Shown: in pieces, positions 1 through 8,248 of the stretch
Position numbering within the stretch: position 1 is the first letter of the stretch
Layout of the letters: every line of letters starts with the position of its first letter
Source of the DNA: Burkholderiales bacterium
GTDB taxonomy: Bacteria > Pseudomonadota > Gammaproteobacteria > Burkholderiales > Burkholderiaceae
Length of the DNA stretch: 13,493 bases
Reading direction: 5' to 3'
NCBI GenBank assembly: GCA_947372535.1
Contig: CANBUA010000115.1
Span: 1-13,493 of the forward strand
Notes under the pieces: generated by a model
What the model saw: the letters and a program-made list of their open reading frames with translations, nothing else
Databases searched by the model: none
Told to the model about the DNA's origin: nothing
Program-made: the position numbers and the translations under genes

Positions 1-1073
1 TGGTCTTCGGGCAGGCTGGTGGCAAACAGCAGGGCGCGCAGGGCGGCCATGTTGGGCGGGCGCTTGTCGGGGTGCACGGTCAGGCCGGCGTCGATGGCGG
101 CCAGGAAGGGCGCGCTGTAGCGGCCGGCGGCGGCCACCTGCGCGGGCACCAGGTCGTCCTTCATCATGCGGCCCACCGAAGGCGGTGGCGCCTTGCCGGT
201 GATCACCGCATACAGCACGGCGCACAGGGCGTAGACGTCCGTCCAGGGGCCCTGCTTCATCGAGGGCACTTCGGCGTACTGCTCCAGCGGCGCATAGCCA
301 GGCTTGAGGATGACGGTGAGCGCCTGCGTGGCGTCGCCGATCACGCGGCGGGCGGCGCCGAAGTCCAGCAGGAGCGGCCGTTGTGAGCCCTTGAGCAGGA
401 TGACGTTGTCGGGTGCGATGTCGCGGTGGAAACATTGCTCGGCGTGGATGACCTCCAGCGCCTCGGTGAGTGGGCCCAGCACGCCCATCAACCAACCCTC
501 GTCGGGCGCCTGGCCCAGTGCCTTGAGCGTGTCCTTGAGCGTGACACCTTCGTAGAAGGGCATGATCATGTAGGCCGTGCCGTTGGCCTCCCAGAATCGG
601 TAGACCTTCACCAGCGAGGCGTGGTCGAACTGGGCCAGCAGGCGCGCTTCGTTGACGAAGCTGGACAGGCCGGCCTGGAAGGTCTCGCGGTGGCGCTCAG
701 ACTTGACCGAGACGGTGTTGCCGTTGGAGCGTGAGGCCAGCGCCGAAGGCATGTATTCCTTGAGCGCCACGCGGCGCTCCAGCGAATGGTCCCAGGCCAG
801 GTAGACGATGCCGAAACCGCCTTCGCCGATGACGCCCTGGACCTCGAACTCGCCCAGGTAGGTGCCCAAGGGCAAGGCATTGTGGTATTCATTGGCCGAC
901 GAGGCCAGCTCGCTCGGCGCCGCCGGGCGTGCCGTGGCCGAGGGGAAGCTGGTCACGCCCGAGCCCGGCATGGTGGTGACGGAAGGCGCGGGTGGCGGGT
1001 TGCCAACCCCAGCACCACTCGCGGAGGCGCCGGGACGGATGATGGTGCGGTCGTCGTCGTTTTCTTGGCTCAT
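1..1073 (-). CDS. ppkA: T6SS-associated Ser/Thr protein kinase (PpkA-like), C-terminus cut by window edge
   Basis: Partial gene: 357 codons are visible and the frame is still open at the left edge. The product is a Hanks-type kinase expected to phosphorylate threonine on T6SS components in the cytoplasm. Visible motifs are the glycine-rich loop GEGGFGIVY (residues 83-91), the ATP lysine in VALKEY (Lys105), the catalytic loop HRDIAPDN (216-223) and DFG (237-239), followed by an activation segment ending KPGYAPLEQY. All key catalytic residues are present. About 80 residues of Pro/Ser/Ala-rich, probably disordered sequence precede the kinase domain and begin with DDDRTIIRP, very like the N-terminus of TssL. 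The ATG at 1073 lies 8 nt after the tagF stop, which supports it as the start and argues for coupled expression. The position after tssM-tagF matches the known T6SS threonine-phosphorylation pathway (PpkA, PppA, Fha, TagF). What follows the kinase domain cannot be seen. The ppkA name rests on context and fold, not on full-length comparison. Confidence 0.85.
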   Translation of the reverse strand, partial: MSQENDDDRTIIRPGASASGAGVGNPPPAPSVTTMPGSGVTSFPSATARPAAPSELASSANEYHNALPLGTYLGEFEVQGVIGEGGFGIVYLAWDHSLERRVALKEYMPSALASRSNGNTVSVKSERHRETFQAGLSSFVNEARLLAQFDHASLVKVYRFWEANGTAYMIMPFYEGVTLKDTLKALGQAPDEGWLMGVLGPLTEALEVIHAEQCFHRDIAPDNVILLKGSQRPLLLDFGAARRVIGDATQALTVILKPGYAPLEQYAEVPSMKQGPWTDVYALCAVLYAVITGKAPPPSVGRMMKDDLVPAQVAAAGRYSAPFLAAIDAGLTVHPDKRPPNMAALRALLFATSLPED

Positions 1074-1081
1074 GCGCGATT

Positions 1082-1861
1082 CTACGAAGTCTCGTTCTGC
1101 AGATCGCGCCCGTCGTCCAGGCCGAACAGCGTGTCGAACAGGCGGTGCGTGGGCAGCCCACGCGACAGCATCACGCGGCTGTCGTCCGGCACATCGCACC
1201 ACCAGATGCCCATGCCACGGCGCGCTTGCGCCACTTGCAGGGCCAGCACCCGGGCGATCTCGCCGCGGGGCGGGGCGGCCATCATCAGGCCAGGACCGCC
1301 GTTGACGCGGAGGTCATCGCAGGCATCGGACAAATCCATCATGCCCATGACGGAAGGCGCCGAGGCGGCCGTGCGGATGTCGAAGACCGTGTCCTCGGGA
1401 TCGAAAGGCGTGGGCACGGGCGCGGCGCGGCTGGTCAGGACCTGCTCCAGCTGGTCGAGCGACCAGTCTTCCTGCAAGGCATCGGCGGCCACGTCGTCCA
1501 GGTCATGCAACCAGGCCAGCAAGGTGTCGGCGTCCTTTTGACGCTCGGGCACGGTGCCGATCTCATGCACGATGCTCAAGGGGAAGTAGCGCCCCACCTT
1601 GTCCACCGAGGGCATGAGCACACCGGCCCAAGCGGGCGAGGCGGGCGTCAGGGCACCGGGCATCAGCACGAAGCGCCAGACCGGCGTGGCCAGGTAGGCC
1701 TGCAGCCAGTGGTTGTCGTAGCGCACGCGCACGCGCGCCAGCTCGGCGCCCAGCCAGTCGTCCCAGACCTCGACGAACTCGGGCGGCAGACGCCGCTGCG
1801 CGAAGTCGCCCAGCGAGGGCAACTTGCCGAACCACCCCGCGTGCGGCGATGGCGCGCTCAT
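1082..1861 (-). CDS. tagF: T6SS-associated protein TagF (ImpM family)
   Basis: 259 aa, cytoplasmic, no signal peptide or membrane segment. The N-terminus has the family's characteristic opening, GWFGKLPSLGDFAQRRLP, followed by WDDWL and later VGRYFPLSI, typical of TagF/ImpM proteins. TagF is known in Pseudomonas aeruginosa and Agrobacterium as a post-translational repressor of T6SS assembly that works with the Fha/PpkA switch; the same role is inferred here. The length fits a stand-alone TagF domain, without the PppA phosphatase fusion known in some species. The ATG at 1861 overlaps the tssM TGA by one base (TGATG), and a GGGAG ribosome-binding site lies 7 nt upstream inside tssM, so the start is well supported and translation is probably coupled. 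The kinase gene follows 8 nt after the TAG stop. The C-terminal part is less conserved and nothing further can be assigned to it. Confidence 0.9.
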   Translation of the reverse strand: MSAPSPHAGWFGKLPSLGDFAQRRLPPEFVEVWDDWLGAELARVRVRYDNHWLQAYLATPVWRFVLMPGALTPASPAWAGVLMPSVDKVGRYFPLSIVHEIGTVPERQKDADTLLAWLHDLDDVAADALQEDWSLDQLEQVLTSRAAPVPTPFDPEDTVFDIRTAASAPSVMGMMDLSDACDDLRVNGGPGLMMAAPPRGEIARVLALQVAQARRGMGIWWCDVPDDSRVMLSRGLPTHRLFDTLFGLDDGRDLQNETS

Positions 1862-4800
1862 CAGAGCGCTCCCGGGCAGCGGAATTGCTGGATCTCGCGC
1901 AGGCGGAAGGGGTTGAACACGCTGTTGGCGGTGACTTCCAGGCGGGCGCGACGCCCATCAAGGTTGAGCGTGACGATGAACTTCTCGGGCTGGCCGGCCA
2001 CCGGCTGCACGTCGAAGCGATCGAACATGCGGAACAGCGCCCAGGGGCCATCGAACTGCAAAGGCGTGCTCGGGGTCGAACCACTCAGGCGCACCTGCGA
2101 GGACACCCGCGTGCCGGGCCAGCTCAGGCTGGCCGGCGCGCTGGTCGGGCCGGTGAGCTTGGTGACCTGGCCATCGACATCGAGCACGACCTCCTTGAGG
2201 CCGTCGGCCAGTTCGACCGCGCGCACGTCCAGGCGGAAGGATGGCGCCCGGCCACCACTGCGGAAGAAGACTTCGCGGATGCGGGCCGCGCGCTGGAAGT
2301 CGGCCAGGGCCGCGGGCGTGACCGGCTTGCTGCCATCGGCCAGCGGTTTGAAGGACCAGGGGTTGGTGCCCGTGTCCACCAACGCGAAGAGTTTGCGCTG
2401 GAAGAAGTCGTCCAACATGCCACCTTGGCCGAAGAGCTGGCCGAAGTCCTCGGGCATCACGTCGGCCTTGGAGCCGGGCGAGAAGGGGTAACGCCCCGCC
2501 ACGGCCCGCGCGCAGAAGTCGGCGACGGGCTTGAGCTCGGTGGTCAGGCTGGCGCGCTCGGCCACGCGGCTTTGCGAGGCGCCGGCATCGGCAAGGTTCT
2601 CCAGCATGGAGCGGATGGGCTCGGGCTGCAAACCAGCCGCCGCCTTGACGTCACCACCACCCCCACCACCACCGCCGGGTGGCGGCGCAGTCTTGCTCTT
2701 TTGCGCGGCATCGACGGCTGACAGCTGCACATAGACCTGGTTGAACAGCTTCATGACATCGTCGATGGGCGCGGGCTGGCCTTCGACCAGACGGCGGATC
2801 GACAGGAAGTGGTCATCGACCATTTTCTCGACCGGAGGCGGGCCGCCGGGGGCGCCGGGCACGGGCTGGCCACCGCCGGTCAGCGCGGCCATTTCCTTGC
2901 GGGCGGCATCGGCCTTGGCATCGAGCTTGCCGGCCAGGGTGTCGGTCGCGGTCGGCGCCTGGACCAGCGTGGTCTCGCGCGCCACACCGCGCAGGTAAGC
3001 GGCCAGGGGCGAATCGACATTGGCCAGGATGCGCGCCACTTGCAGGCTGCGCTCCAGGCCACCCAAGTTGACCAGTTTCACATCGGCCAAGTACGTGTCC
3101 CAGGTCTTGATGTAGTCCTCGAAATAGAGGCGGCGCACGCGGTTGGTCAACTCAGAGCCCAGGGTCACGTCCTTCATGCGGGCCAGGTTAGCCGCGGTGT
3201 TGCCGGTGCCCATGACCCAGGATTCTTCAGAGGCCAACTGCAAGGTGGCCTTCTGCACGGCCGGGTCCAGTGCCTTGCGGAACCCATCCTTGGTGTACAG
3301 GCCGGGAATGCCCTTGGTGAGCGGCTCACCGCTGGTGCGGATGAAGACCTGCGGAGCCTGAGGCCCGCCGGCCGAGGCCACACTGAACTCAGGCAGACCG
3401 CTGGCCAGTTGCTGGCGCTTGAGGCGGCTGTAGATGCGGTATTCCAGCGGGTAGGCCGCCAGCATGTCGCGCACGCTGGCCACCAGGGCCTTGTCCATGG
3501 GCACGATGGGGCGCGGTGCACCGCGTGCCAGCATGTTGTCCAGGTGGCTGTTGAGGGCCTGGCGCTGCTCGCCGGTCAAGCTGCCTTGCAGGTTCACATC
3601 CCAATCGAGGGTGATCCAAAGCTTGAGGGCCTGGGCATCGTATTGATCGGGCGTGTAGAGGATGAGGTAGCCCTTGAGCGCCTCGTAGGCCAGCTCCAGG
3701 TTGTCCTTGTTGACGGCGCGCAGGCGCTCTTCCAGGCGCTTGGCCACGCGTGGCATGAAGGCGTGGTCCAGCAGCCGGTCATACGCAATCTGCGCCGAGG
3801 CATCCAGCTTGGTGCCCTGGTACAGGCCCAGCGAGTTGAGCGTGGGCGGATCGATCAGCGGGAAGGTCGCGGGCACGGCGGAGTTGCGCACCAGGCTCAA
3901 GACCTGGGGCAGCGGCGTCACGTCGCCATTGGTGGCCGAGGGGATGGCGGCCACGGCCTTCTTGAGTTCGGGCAGGCGGCCATCGACATCGGCGATGTAG
4001 GCCTTGTTGCGCGAGAAGCTCAGCACCCAGCCCACGCTCAAGGCCACCGTGAAGGTGGCGATGGTGGCCATGGCGGCGATGCGCAGGATGCGACGGCGGC
4101 GCTCTTCCTTGAGGTTGATGCCGACCAGGCCTTGTTCCGCGAACACCACCTCTTTGAGCAGGCGGCTGAGGAAGTAGCTGCGGCCCCGCCCGGCGATGCT
4201 GGCGGTCACGCGCCGGTCCACGCCGAAGGTGCGCGCCAGGGTGCCCAACACGCGGTCGATGGGCGTGCCCTCTTGTGTGCCGCTGGTGAAGTAGACGCCG
4301 CGCAGCAAGGCCGCTTCGTCCAGTTGGCCACCGCTGGTGAAGACCTGGTCGAGGAAAGCGCCCAACACCGTCTTGATGGACGAGAACTGCTGTGGGAAGG
4401 CGAAGATGGCGGCGCGCTTGAGCACGTCGTGCTCGGCTTCCATGCGATCGAGAATGCGCTCGCGCAGGCGTTTTTCGAGCGCTTCGTATTCACGCACGAA
4501 GGCCTTGAGCGGCTCGCCCACCGGCTGGCCGGGCTCGTGCTCGAAGCTGAAGCCCCAGACCTGCTCGCGCTCTTCCTGGCCCAGGGGCTCGAAGCATTCG
4601 TTGAAGCCGGCGATCAGGTCGGCCTTGGTGACCAGCACATAGACCGGCGGGCGCACGCCCAGCTTGGTGTGCAACTCCTGGATGCGGGCGCGCAGCTTGG
4701 CGGCGTGTTCGACGCGCTCCTGCGGGCTTTGCTGCAACAGGTCCTGCACGTTGACGGTCAGCATCACGCCGTTGATGGGGCGGCGCGGACGCGTCTTGCG

Positions 4801-5421
4801 CAGCAATGACAGGAAGCCGTCCCACGCGGCGGCATCGGTCGAGGCATCGGATTCTTGCGTGGTGTAGCGGCCGGCCGTGTCGATCAGCACAGCCTCGTCG
4901 GTGAACCACCAATCGCAATTGCGGGTGCCGCCCACGCCCTTGACGCCGCCTTGGCCCAGCTTGTCGGCCAGGGGGAAGGTCAGGCCGGCGTTGAGCAGGG
5001 CCGTGGTCTTGCCCGAGCCTGGCGCGCCGATGAAGATGTACCAGGGCAACTCATACAGCATCTGCCCGCCAGCGAACACGCCCTTGCGCCCGCCCGGTGC
5101 CTTTTGCAGCACCTCAGTGGCTTGCTTGAAGCGCTCTTGCAGCGTGGCCACTTCCTTGTCGGCCGCGCTCGGGCCGCCGGTCATGCCTTGCAGCAGGACC
5201 TCGTTGGTGCGCTTGCGCTTGTAGGCCAGGTAGCCCAGCCGTGCGGCCAGCCCCAGCCAGATCACCAGCAGGACGATCAGGCGCGCCCACCAAGTGCCCA
5301 GCGGCCGGGCCTCGGCAATGGCGATCAGCGGGCCGACCCACCAGACCAGCGCCGACAGCGCGAGCAAGCCGAGGACCACCCAGAACAGTCGGCTCTTGAA
5401 GATTTGAAGCAGTTTTTTCAT
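1861..5421 (-). CDS. tssM: T6SS inner-membrane core protein TssM (IcmF/VasK)
   Basis: 1186 aa, the usual size for TssM, the large inner-membrane protein that spans the periplasm and with TssL and TssJ forms the T6SS membrane complex. Two hydrophobic segments lie near residues 12-34 and 45-66. A cytoplasmic nucleotide-binding domain follows, with Walker A GAPGSGKT (132-139), DTAGRY (181-186) and a VTKADL guanine-type motif. A third hydrophobic segment begins at ILRIAAMATIATFTVAL near residue 445, after which the long periplasmic part runs to the C-terminus. The Walker A site is intact; some TssM proteins lack it. The periplasmic part contains a low-complexity linker of three prolines and eight glycines (residues 913-923), which looks like a flexible hinge and is unusual. 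The ATG at 5421 (MKKLLQIFKS) is 26 nt after tssL and is typical of the family; no strong ribosome-binding site is visible. The stop overlaps the tagF start by one base. Confidence 0.97.
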   Translation of the reverse strand: MKKLLQIFKSRLFWVVLGLLALSALVWWVGPLIAIAEARPLGTWWARLIVLLVIWLGLAARLGYLAYKRKRTNEVLLQGMTGGPSAADKEVATLQERFKQATEVLQKAPGGRKGVFAGGQMLYELPWYIFIGAPGSGKTTALLNAGLTFPLADKLGQGGVKGVGGTRNCDWWFTDEAVLIDTAGRYTTQESDASTDAAAWDGFLSLLRKTRPRRPINGVMLTVNVQDLLQQSPQERVEHAAKLRARIQELHTKLGVRPPVYVLVTKADLIAGFNECFEPLGQEEREQVWGFSFEHEPGQPVGEPLKAFVREYEALEKRLRERILDRMEAEHDVLKRAAIFAFPQQFSSIKTVLGAFLDQVFTSGGQLDEAALLRGVYFTSGTQEGTPIDRVLGTLARTFGVDRRVTASIAGRGRSYFLSRLLKEVVFAEQGLVGINLKEERRRRILRIAAMATIATFTVALSVGWVLSFSRNKAYIADVDGRLPELKKAVAAIPSATNGDVTPLPQVLSLVRNSAVPATFPLIDPPTLNSLGLYQGTKLDASAQIAYDRLLDHAFMPRVAKRLEERLRAVNKDNLELAYEALKGYLILYTPDQYDAQALKLWITLDWDVNLQGSLTGEQRQALNSHLDNMLARGAPRPIVPMDKALVASVRDMLAAYPLEYRIYSRLKRQQLASGLPEFSVASAGGPQAPQVFIRTSGEPLTKGIPGLYTKDGFRKALDPAVQKATLQLASEESWVMGTGNTAANLARMKDVTLGSELTNRVRRLYFEDYIKTWDTYLADVKLVNLGGLERSLQVARILANVDSPLAAYLRGVARETTLVQAPTATDTLAGKLDAKADAARKEMAALTGGGQPVPGAPGGPPPVEKMVDDHFLSIRRLVEGQPAPIDDVMKLFNQVYVQLSAVDAAQKSKTAPPPGGGGGGGGDVKAAAGLQPEPIRSMLENLADAGASQSRVAERASLTTELKPVADFCARAVAGRYPFSPGSKADVMPEDFGQLFGQGGMLDDFFQRKLFALVDTGTNPWSFKPLADGSKPVTPAALADFQRAARIREVFFRSGGRAPSFRLDVRAVELADGLKEVVLDVDGQVTKLTGPTSAPASLSWPGTRVSSQVRLSGSTPSTPLQFDGPWALFRMFDRFDVQPVAGQPEKFIVTLNLDGRRARLEVTANSVFNPFRLREIQQFRCPGAL
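1869..1873 (-). promoter_or_regulatory. Ribosome-binding site of tagF within the tssM end
   Basis: On the minus strand GGGAG lies 7 nt before the tagF ATG and inside the last codons of tssM. It is the clearest Shine-Dalgarno sequence in the T6SS run and fixes the tagF start at the TGATG overlap. tssM, tssL and tssK have only weak or no recognisable ribosome-binding sites. Confidence 0.65.
2653..2685 (-). repeat. Pro3-Gly8 low-complexity tract inside tssM
   Basis: Three proline codons (2677-2685) followed by eight glycine codons (2653-2676), mostly GGT with one GGC and one GGG, read in frame in tssM. The near-pure GGT triplet run resembles a small trinucleotide repeat that could gain or lose whole codons without a frameshift. 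It falls in the periplasmic part of the protein. Confidence 0.8.
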
Positions 5422-5447
5422 GCGAGCAATTCGATCAAATCAAGCGT

Positions 5448-6800
5448 TCAACGGGCCGAAGCGGGCGCAGCGGCGGGCTGGGCGGCATCGGCCTGGATGA
5501 AGAGGGTGACCTCCACGCGGCGGTTGCGCGAGCGGCCGGCGGGCGTGTCGTTGGCGACCACGGGCTCGGCATCGGCACGGCCTTCAGCACGCAGACGATC
5601 AGCCGAGACAGCCGTGGCCAGAAAGGTTTTGACCGCGTTGGCGCGCTCCTGCGAGAGGTGCCAGTTGGACGGGAAACGCATCGAGCGGATGGGCTGGTTG
5701 TCCGTGTGGCCGGTGATCAGCACCTGGCCCTTGACGCTGTTGAGCGCGGCGGCGATGCGGGCCAGCAGAGGCTGCACGCGCGCGTCAATGTCGGCGCTGC
5801 CAGGCTCGAAGAAGCCATCACCCTTGATGGTCACGACCGAGCGGTCGGCCAAGTCCTGCACCAGCACCTGGCCGTTGTCGACCTCGGGCCGGAGGAAGGC
5901 CGCCAGGCGCGGGCTGGACGCCACCACGGGCGGCGGCGGCGCGGCATTGCTGCTCACGTCCAGCGACTGGATGACGCCGAAGACCGGATCAGACTGGTCG
6001 TTGACATTCAAGCGCAAGCCCGTGTAGACCAGGGCCAGCACCAGGGCGGCGACCATGGCCAACACCCACAGCGGCAGGCCATCGCGGATGCGCTGACCTT
6101 GCGCCGCCACACCGCGCCAGTTGGGCGACAAAGCCTTGTCGTAGGCACCACGCGCCTGGGCCAGCATCTGGGAGAGCCGTTGGCGCACGCTGTCGAGCTG
6201 CATGCGGCCGTTGTCCAGCACGCGGTAGCGGCCTTCGAAGCCCAGCGCCAGCACCACATACATCAGCTCGAGCAGGGCGCGGTTGCCGGCCACGTTCTCG
6301 GCCAGCTTGGACATGAGCTGGAAGACCTTCTCGCCGCCCCAGCCCTCGTTGTGGAACTGCACCAGGAGGCTGTGCGCCGACCAGGCGCCCGAGCCGCCCC
6401 AAGGCGTGCTGGCCGCCGATTCATCCAGGAAGGTGCACAGCACGTAGCGCGCCGCGATCACGTGCTCGTTGGGCACGCCCGCGTTGCGCGCCTGCTGCTC
6501 GAACTTGCGCAGGCCATCGGCCAGGGCGTCCTTGAGCGAAGCGGGGTTGGGGTGCGAGGCCATGGTGCGGATGCGCGGCGCCGTGCACAGCAGCGCGGAC
6601 GCGGCCGAGACCAGCGGGTTGACGCTGGCGGCCATGAGCGCCTCCATGCCCAGGCCGACATCGGCCACGGGCGCGGCGGTGCCAGCCCACGCGGCAGGCG
6701 CGGCCGCTGGCGGCGCAGGCGGCTTCGGCCCCCGGCCCGCGCTGGGCTTGATGATGGTGCGGTCGCTCTCGAAAGAGGAAAACGGATCTTGGTCGGTCAT
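5448..6800 (-). CDS. tssL: T6SS inner-membrane protein TssL with C-terminal OmpA-like peptidoglycan-binding domain
   Basis: 450 aa. TssL (DotU/ImpK/VasF family) partners TssM in the inner membrane and contacts TssK. The N-terminal ~45 residues are Pro/Ala-rich and carry SDRTIIKP with Thr15. In Agrobacterium tumefaciens the TssL Thr14 is phosphorylated by PpkA and bound by Fha, so Thr15 is a strong candidate for the same switch. A DotU-type cytoplasmic domain follows (residues ~50-225, including VLCTFLDESAAST, WGGEKVF and ALGFEGRY), then one transmembrane segment (LWVLAMVAALVLALVYTGL, ~240-260), then an OmpA-like domain (~320-440) with LITGHTDNQP, LSQERANAV and GRSRNRRVEV. This is the extended TssL type that can bind peptidoglycan itself, in place of a separate TagL. 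The ATG at 6800 gives the expected N-terminus. tssM starts 26 nt after the TGA. Confidence 0.96.
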   Translation of the reverse strand: MTDQDPFSSFESDRTIIKPSAGRGPKPPAPPAAAPAAWAGTAAPVADVGLGMEALMAASVNPLVSAASALLCTAPRIRTMASHPNPASLKDALADGLRKFEQQARNAGVPNEHVIAARYVLCTFLDESAASTPWGGSGAWSAHSLLVQFHNEGWGGEKVFQLMSKLAENVAGNRALLELMYVVLALGFEGRYRVLDNGRMQLDSVRQRLSQMLAQARGAYDKALSPNWRGVAAQGQRIRDGLPLWVLAMVAALVLALVYTGLRLNVNDQSDPVFGVIQSLDVSSNAAPPPPVVASSPRLAAFLRPEVDNGQVLVQDLADRSVVTIKGDGFFEPGSADIDARVQPLLARIAAALNSVKGQVLITGHTDNQPIRSMRFPSNWHLSQERANAVKTFLATAVSADRLRAEGRADAEPVVANDTPAGRSRNRRVEVTLFIQADAAQPAAAPASAR

Positions 6801-6810
6801 GATGGATCGG

Positions 6811-6839
6811 CCCTGTCAAGGGTGCTGGCCGGGGGCCAG
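6811..6839. other. Two adjacent short hairpins between tssK and tssL
   Basis: The 76-nt tssK-tssL gap is the longest inside the operon. It holds two perfect inverted repeats back to back: CCCT-gtca-AGGG (6811-6822) and CTGGCC-ggg-GGCCAG (6825-6839). Neither is followed by a T-run on either strand, so a true terminator is unlikely. They lie just upstream of the tssL start and could affect mRNA stability or translation, or be chance in GC-rich DNA. Confidence 0.4.
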
Positions 6840-6876
6840 GGTCTGCTCTGCTTTGGCTGGATCAAAGAGGCTTGGC

Positions 6877-8214
6877 TCAAGCCCGAATGGCCCAGAACTC
6901 CAGCTCCAGGCCGGGGAAGTCGCCTGCGATGTGCATGGCCATGCCGCCGGAAGTCTCCAGCTGCTTCCACATCTCGTTGTTGCGCGTTTCCAGCTCGAAG
7001 TAATTGAAGCCGGCGTGGTACGGGATCTGACGTGGCGCCACGGGCAAGGGCCGCAAGATCACACCCGGCAATTGCAGGTTGACCAGATCGCGGATGCGCT
7101 CGACCGGGCCGATCTTGACCTGCGTCGGGAAGCGGCTGCGCAGCACCTCGCCAGGGATCTGCGCGTTGACGGCCAGCACGAAGTTGGCGTTGCGCTGCAA
7201 TTCCACGTCCGAGATGATGGCCACGCGCACGCCGTACTGGCGCTCTTGCAAATCGATGGGGATGGCCGTTTGCTCCATGACCATGGACAGCGACTGGCGC
7301 AGGTCCTCAATCACCGGGCGGAAGGTCAGGGCCAGCTCGTCGTGGTTGTAGGGCTGGAAGAGCGGCGGGCGGCGGCGATCACGGAAGGTGGCCAGGTCAC
7401 CGGCCAGGCTCAGGCAGGCCGAATAAAATCGCTCGGGGTGCAGCACGGACACGTTCTGCAAATGCGCGAACACCGGCTCGGTGCGGTTGACCGCTTCGAG
7501 CAGCAGGAAGTCGGAGATCTCACCGACGCCGGCGCGGCCCGGCTGGGCCAGGCGCGAGCCCAGGGCATCGCCACGCTGATGCAGCAGGCCGACCAGCTCA
7601 CGCACATAGCCATCGAGGATCAGGTTGGCACGCGCATGCAGCATCGGCGGCACATACTGGTTGTCCAGCACCAGGCGGTTGTCGGCGCGACGCTCGATCA
7701 CGCGCACCGTCCCCAAGCAGGCGTAACCCTCGCCCGCATCCTTGGCCAGCATCAGGCGGGCGTTCAGGCGGCCGATCATGACCTCGGCGGCGCGCTCGGC
7801 GGTGGCGTTGCTGTCGCTCACCTCCACACCGGCAGCGCGGAAACGCGGCGGCGTGCTGCCACCGGCTTCTTCGGCATCGGTCTCGACCACGCCGGGGCGC
7901 GGCAGGGCCACGGCCAACACCACCACCTCGTTGCGCACCTCGGTGCCGATGTCCAGTGCGGCGGGTACCGAATCCTCGATGGGCATCGAAAACGCCGTGC
8001 CATCGGGCAACACGCCACGGGCAGCGACCAGCGCCAGCTTGCCCATGGCCAGGGCCGCCTCGTCGATCTGTAAATCGGCGTAGCCCCAGTGGTAGGGCGA
8101 CATGGATGCCACCTTGGCCTGCATCTGCTGCGCCAGGAAGCGATCGTGCTGCTGGAAATGCTGCGGTTGGAGGAACATGCCCTCCGTCCAGACGACTTTG
8201 TTGTGCCAACTCAT
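6877..8214 (-). CDS. tssK: T6SS baseplate connector TssK
   Basis: 445 aa, the normal length for TssK (VasE/ImpJ family). TssK is a soluble trimeric protein that joins the T6SS baseplate (TssF/TssG) to the membrane complex through TssL and TssM. The N-terminus has the family signature KVVWTEGMFLQPQHFQQHDR, and the family is otherwise recognisable throughout (for example QERQYGVRVAI and a C-terminal NYFELETRN). No signal peptide or membrane segment is present, as expected for a cytoplasmic protein. The ATG at 8214 matches the conserved start M-S-W-H-N-K-V-V-W. The gene follows the caspase-like gene by 34 nt and precedes tssL by 76 nt on the same strand. The frame is intact. In many systems tssJ lies directly upstream; here that position is taken by the caspase-like gene. 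Confidence 0.97.
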   Translation of the reverse strand: MSWHNKVVWTEGMFLQPQHFQQHDRFLAQQMQAKVASMSPYHWGYADLQIDEAALAMGKLALVAARGVLPDGTAFSMPIEDSVPAALDIGTEVRNEVVVLAVALPRPGVVETDAEEAGGSTPPRFRAAGVEVSDSNATAERAAEVMIGRLNARLMLAKDAGEGYACLGTVRVIERRADNRLVLDNQYVPPMLHARANLILDGYVRELVGLLHQRGDALGSRLAQPGRAGVGEISDFLLLEAVNRTEPVFAHLQNVSVLHPERFYSACLSLAGDLATFRDRRRPPLFQPYNHDELALTFRPVIEDLRQSLSMVMEQTAIPIDLQERQYGVRVAIISDVELQRNANFVLAVNAQIPGEVLRSRFPTQVKIGPVERIRDLVNLQLPGVILRPLPVAPRQIPYHAGFNYFELETRNNEMWKQLETSGGMAMHIAGDFPGLELEFWAIRA

Positions 8215-8248
8215 GGGTGGTGTTTCTTGTGTCAGATGGGTTTGTTAT

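Noticed and set aside
1145..2491. A 448-codon plus-strand open frame opposite tagF and the tssM end
   Set aside because: Antisense to two well-supported genes, with Arg/His/Gln-rich composition and no motif; an artefact of high GC content.
2653..2685. Phase-variable tract that switches tssM on and off
   Set aside because: The repeat unit is three bases, so changes in copy number keep the frame; only linker length would change.
2809..4809. A 666-codon open frame on the plus strand opposite tssM
   Set aside because: It lies entirely antisense to tssM, which has clear motifs along its length. The translation is His/Gly/Ala/Gln/Val-rich low-complexity sequence of the kind produced by the complement of GC-rich codons, with no recognisable domain.
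6469..8073. A 534-codon plus-strand open frame opposite tssL and tssK
   Set aside because: Antisense to two conserved T6SS genes; composition is typical of a shadow frame.
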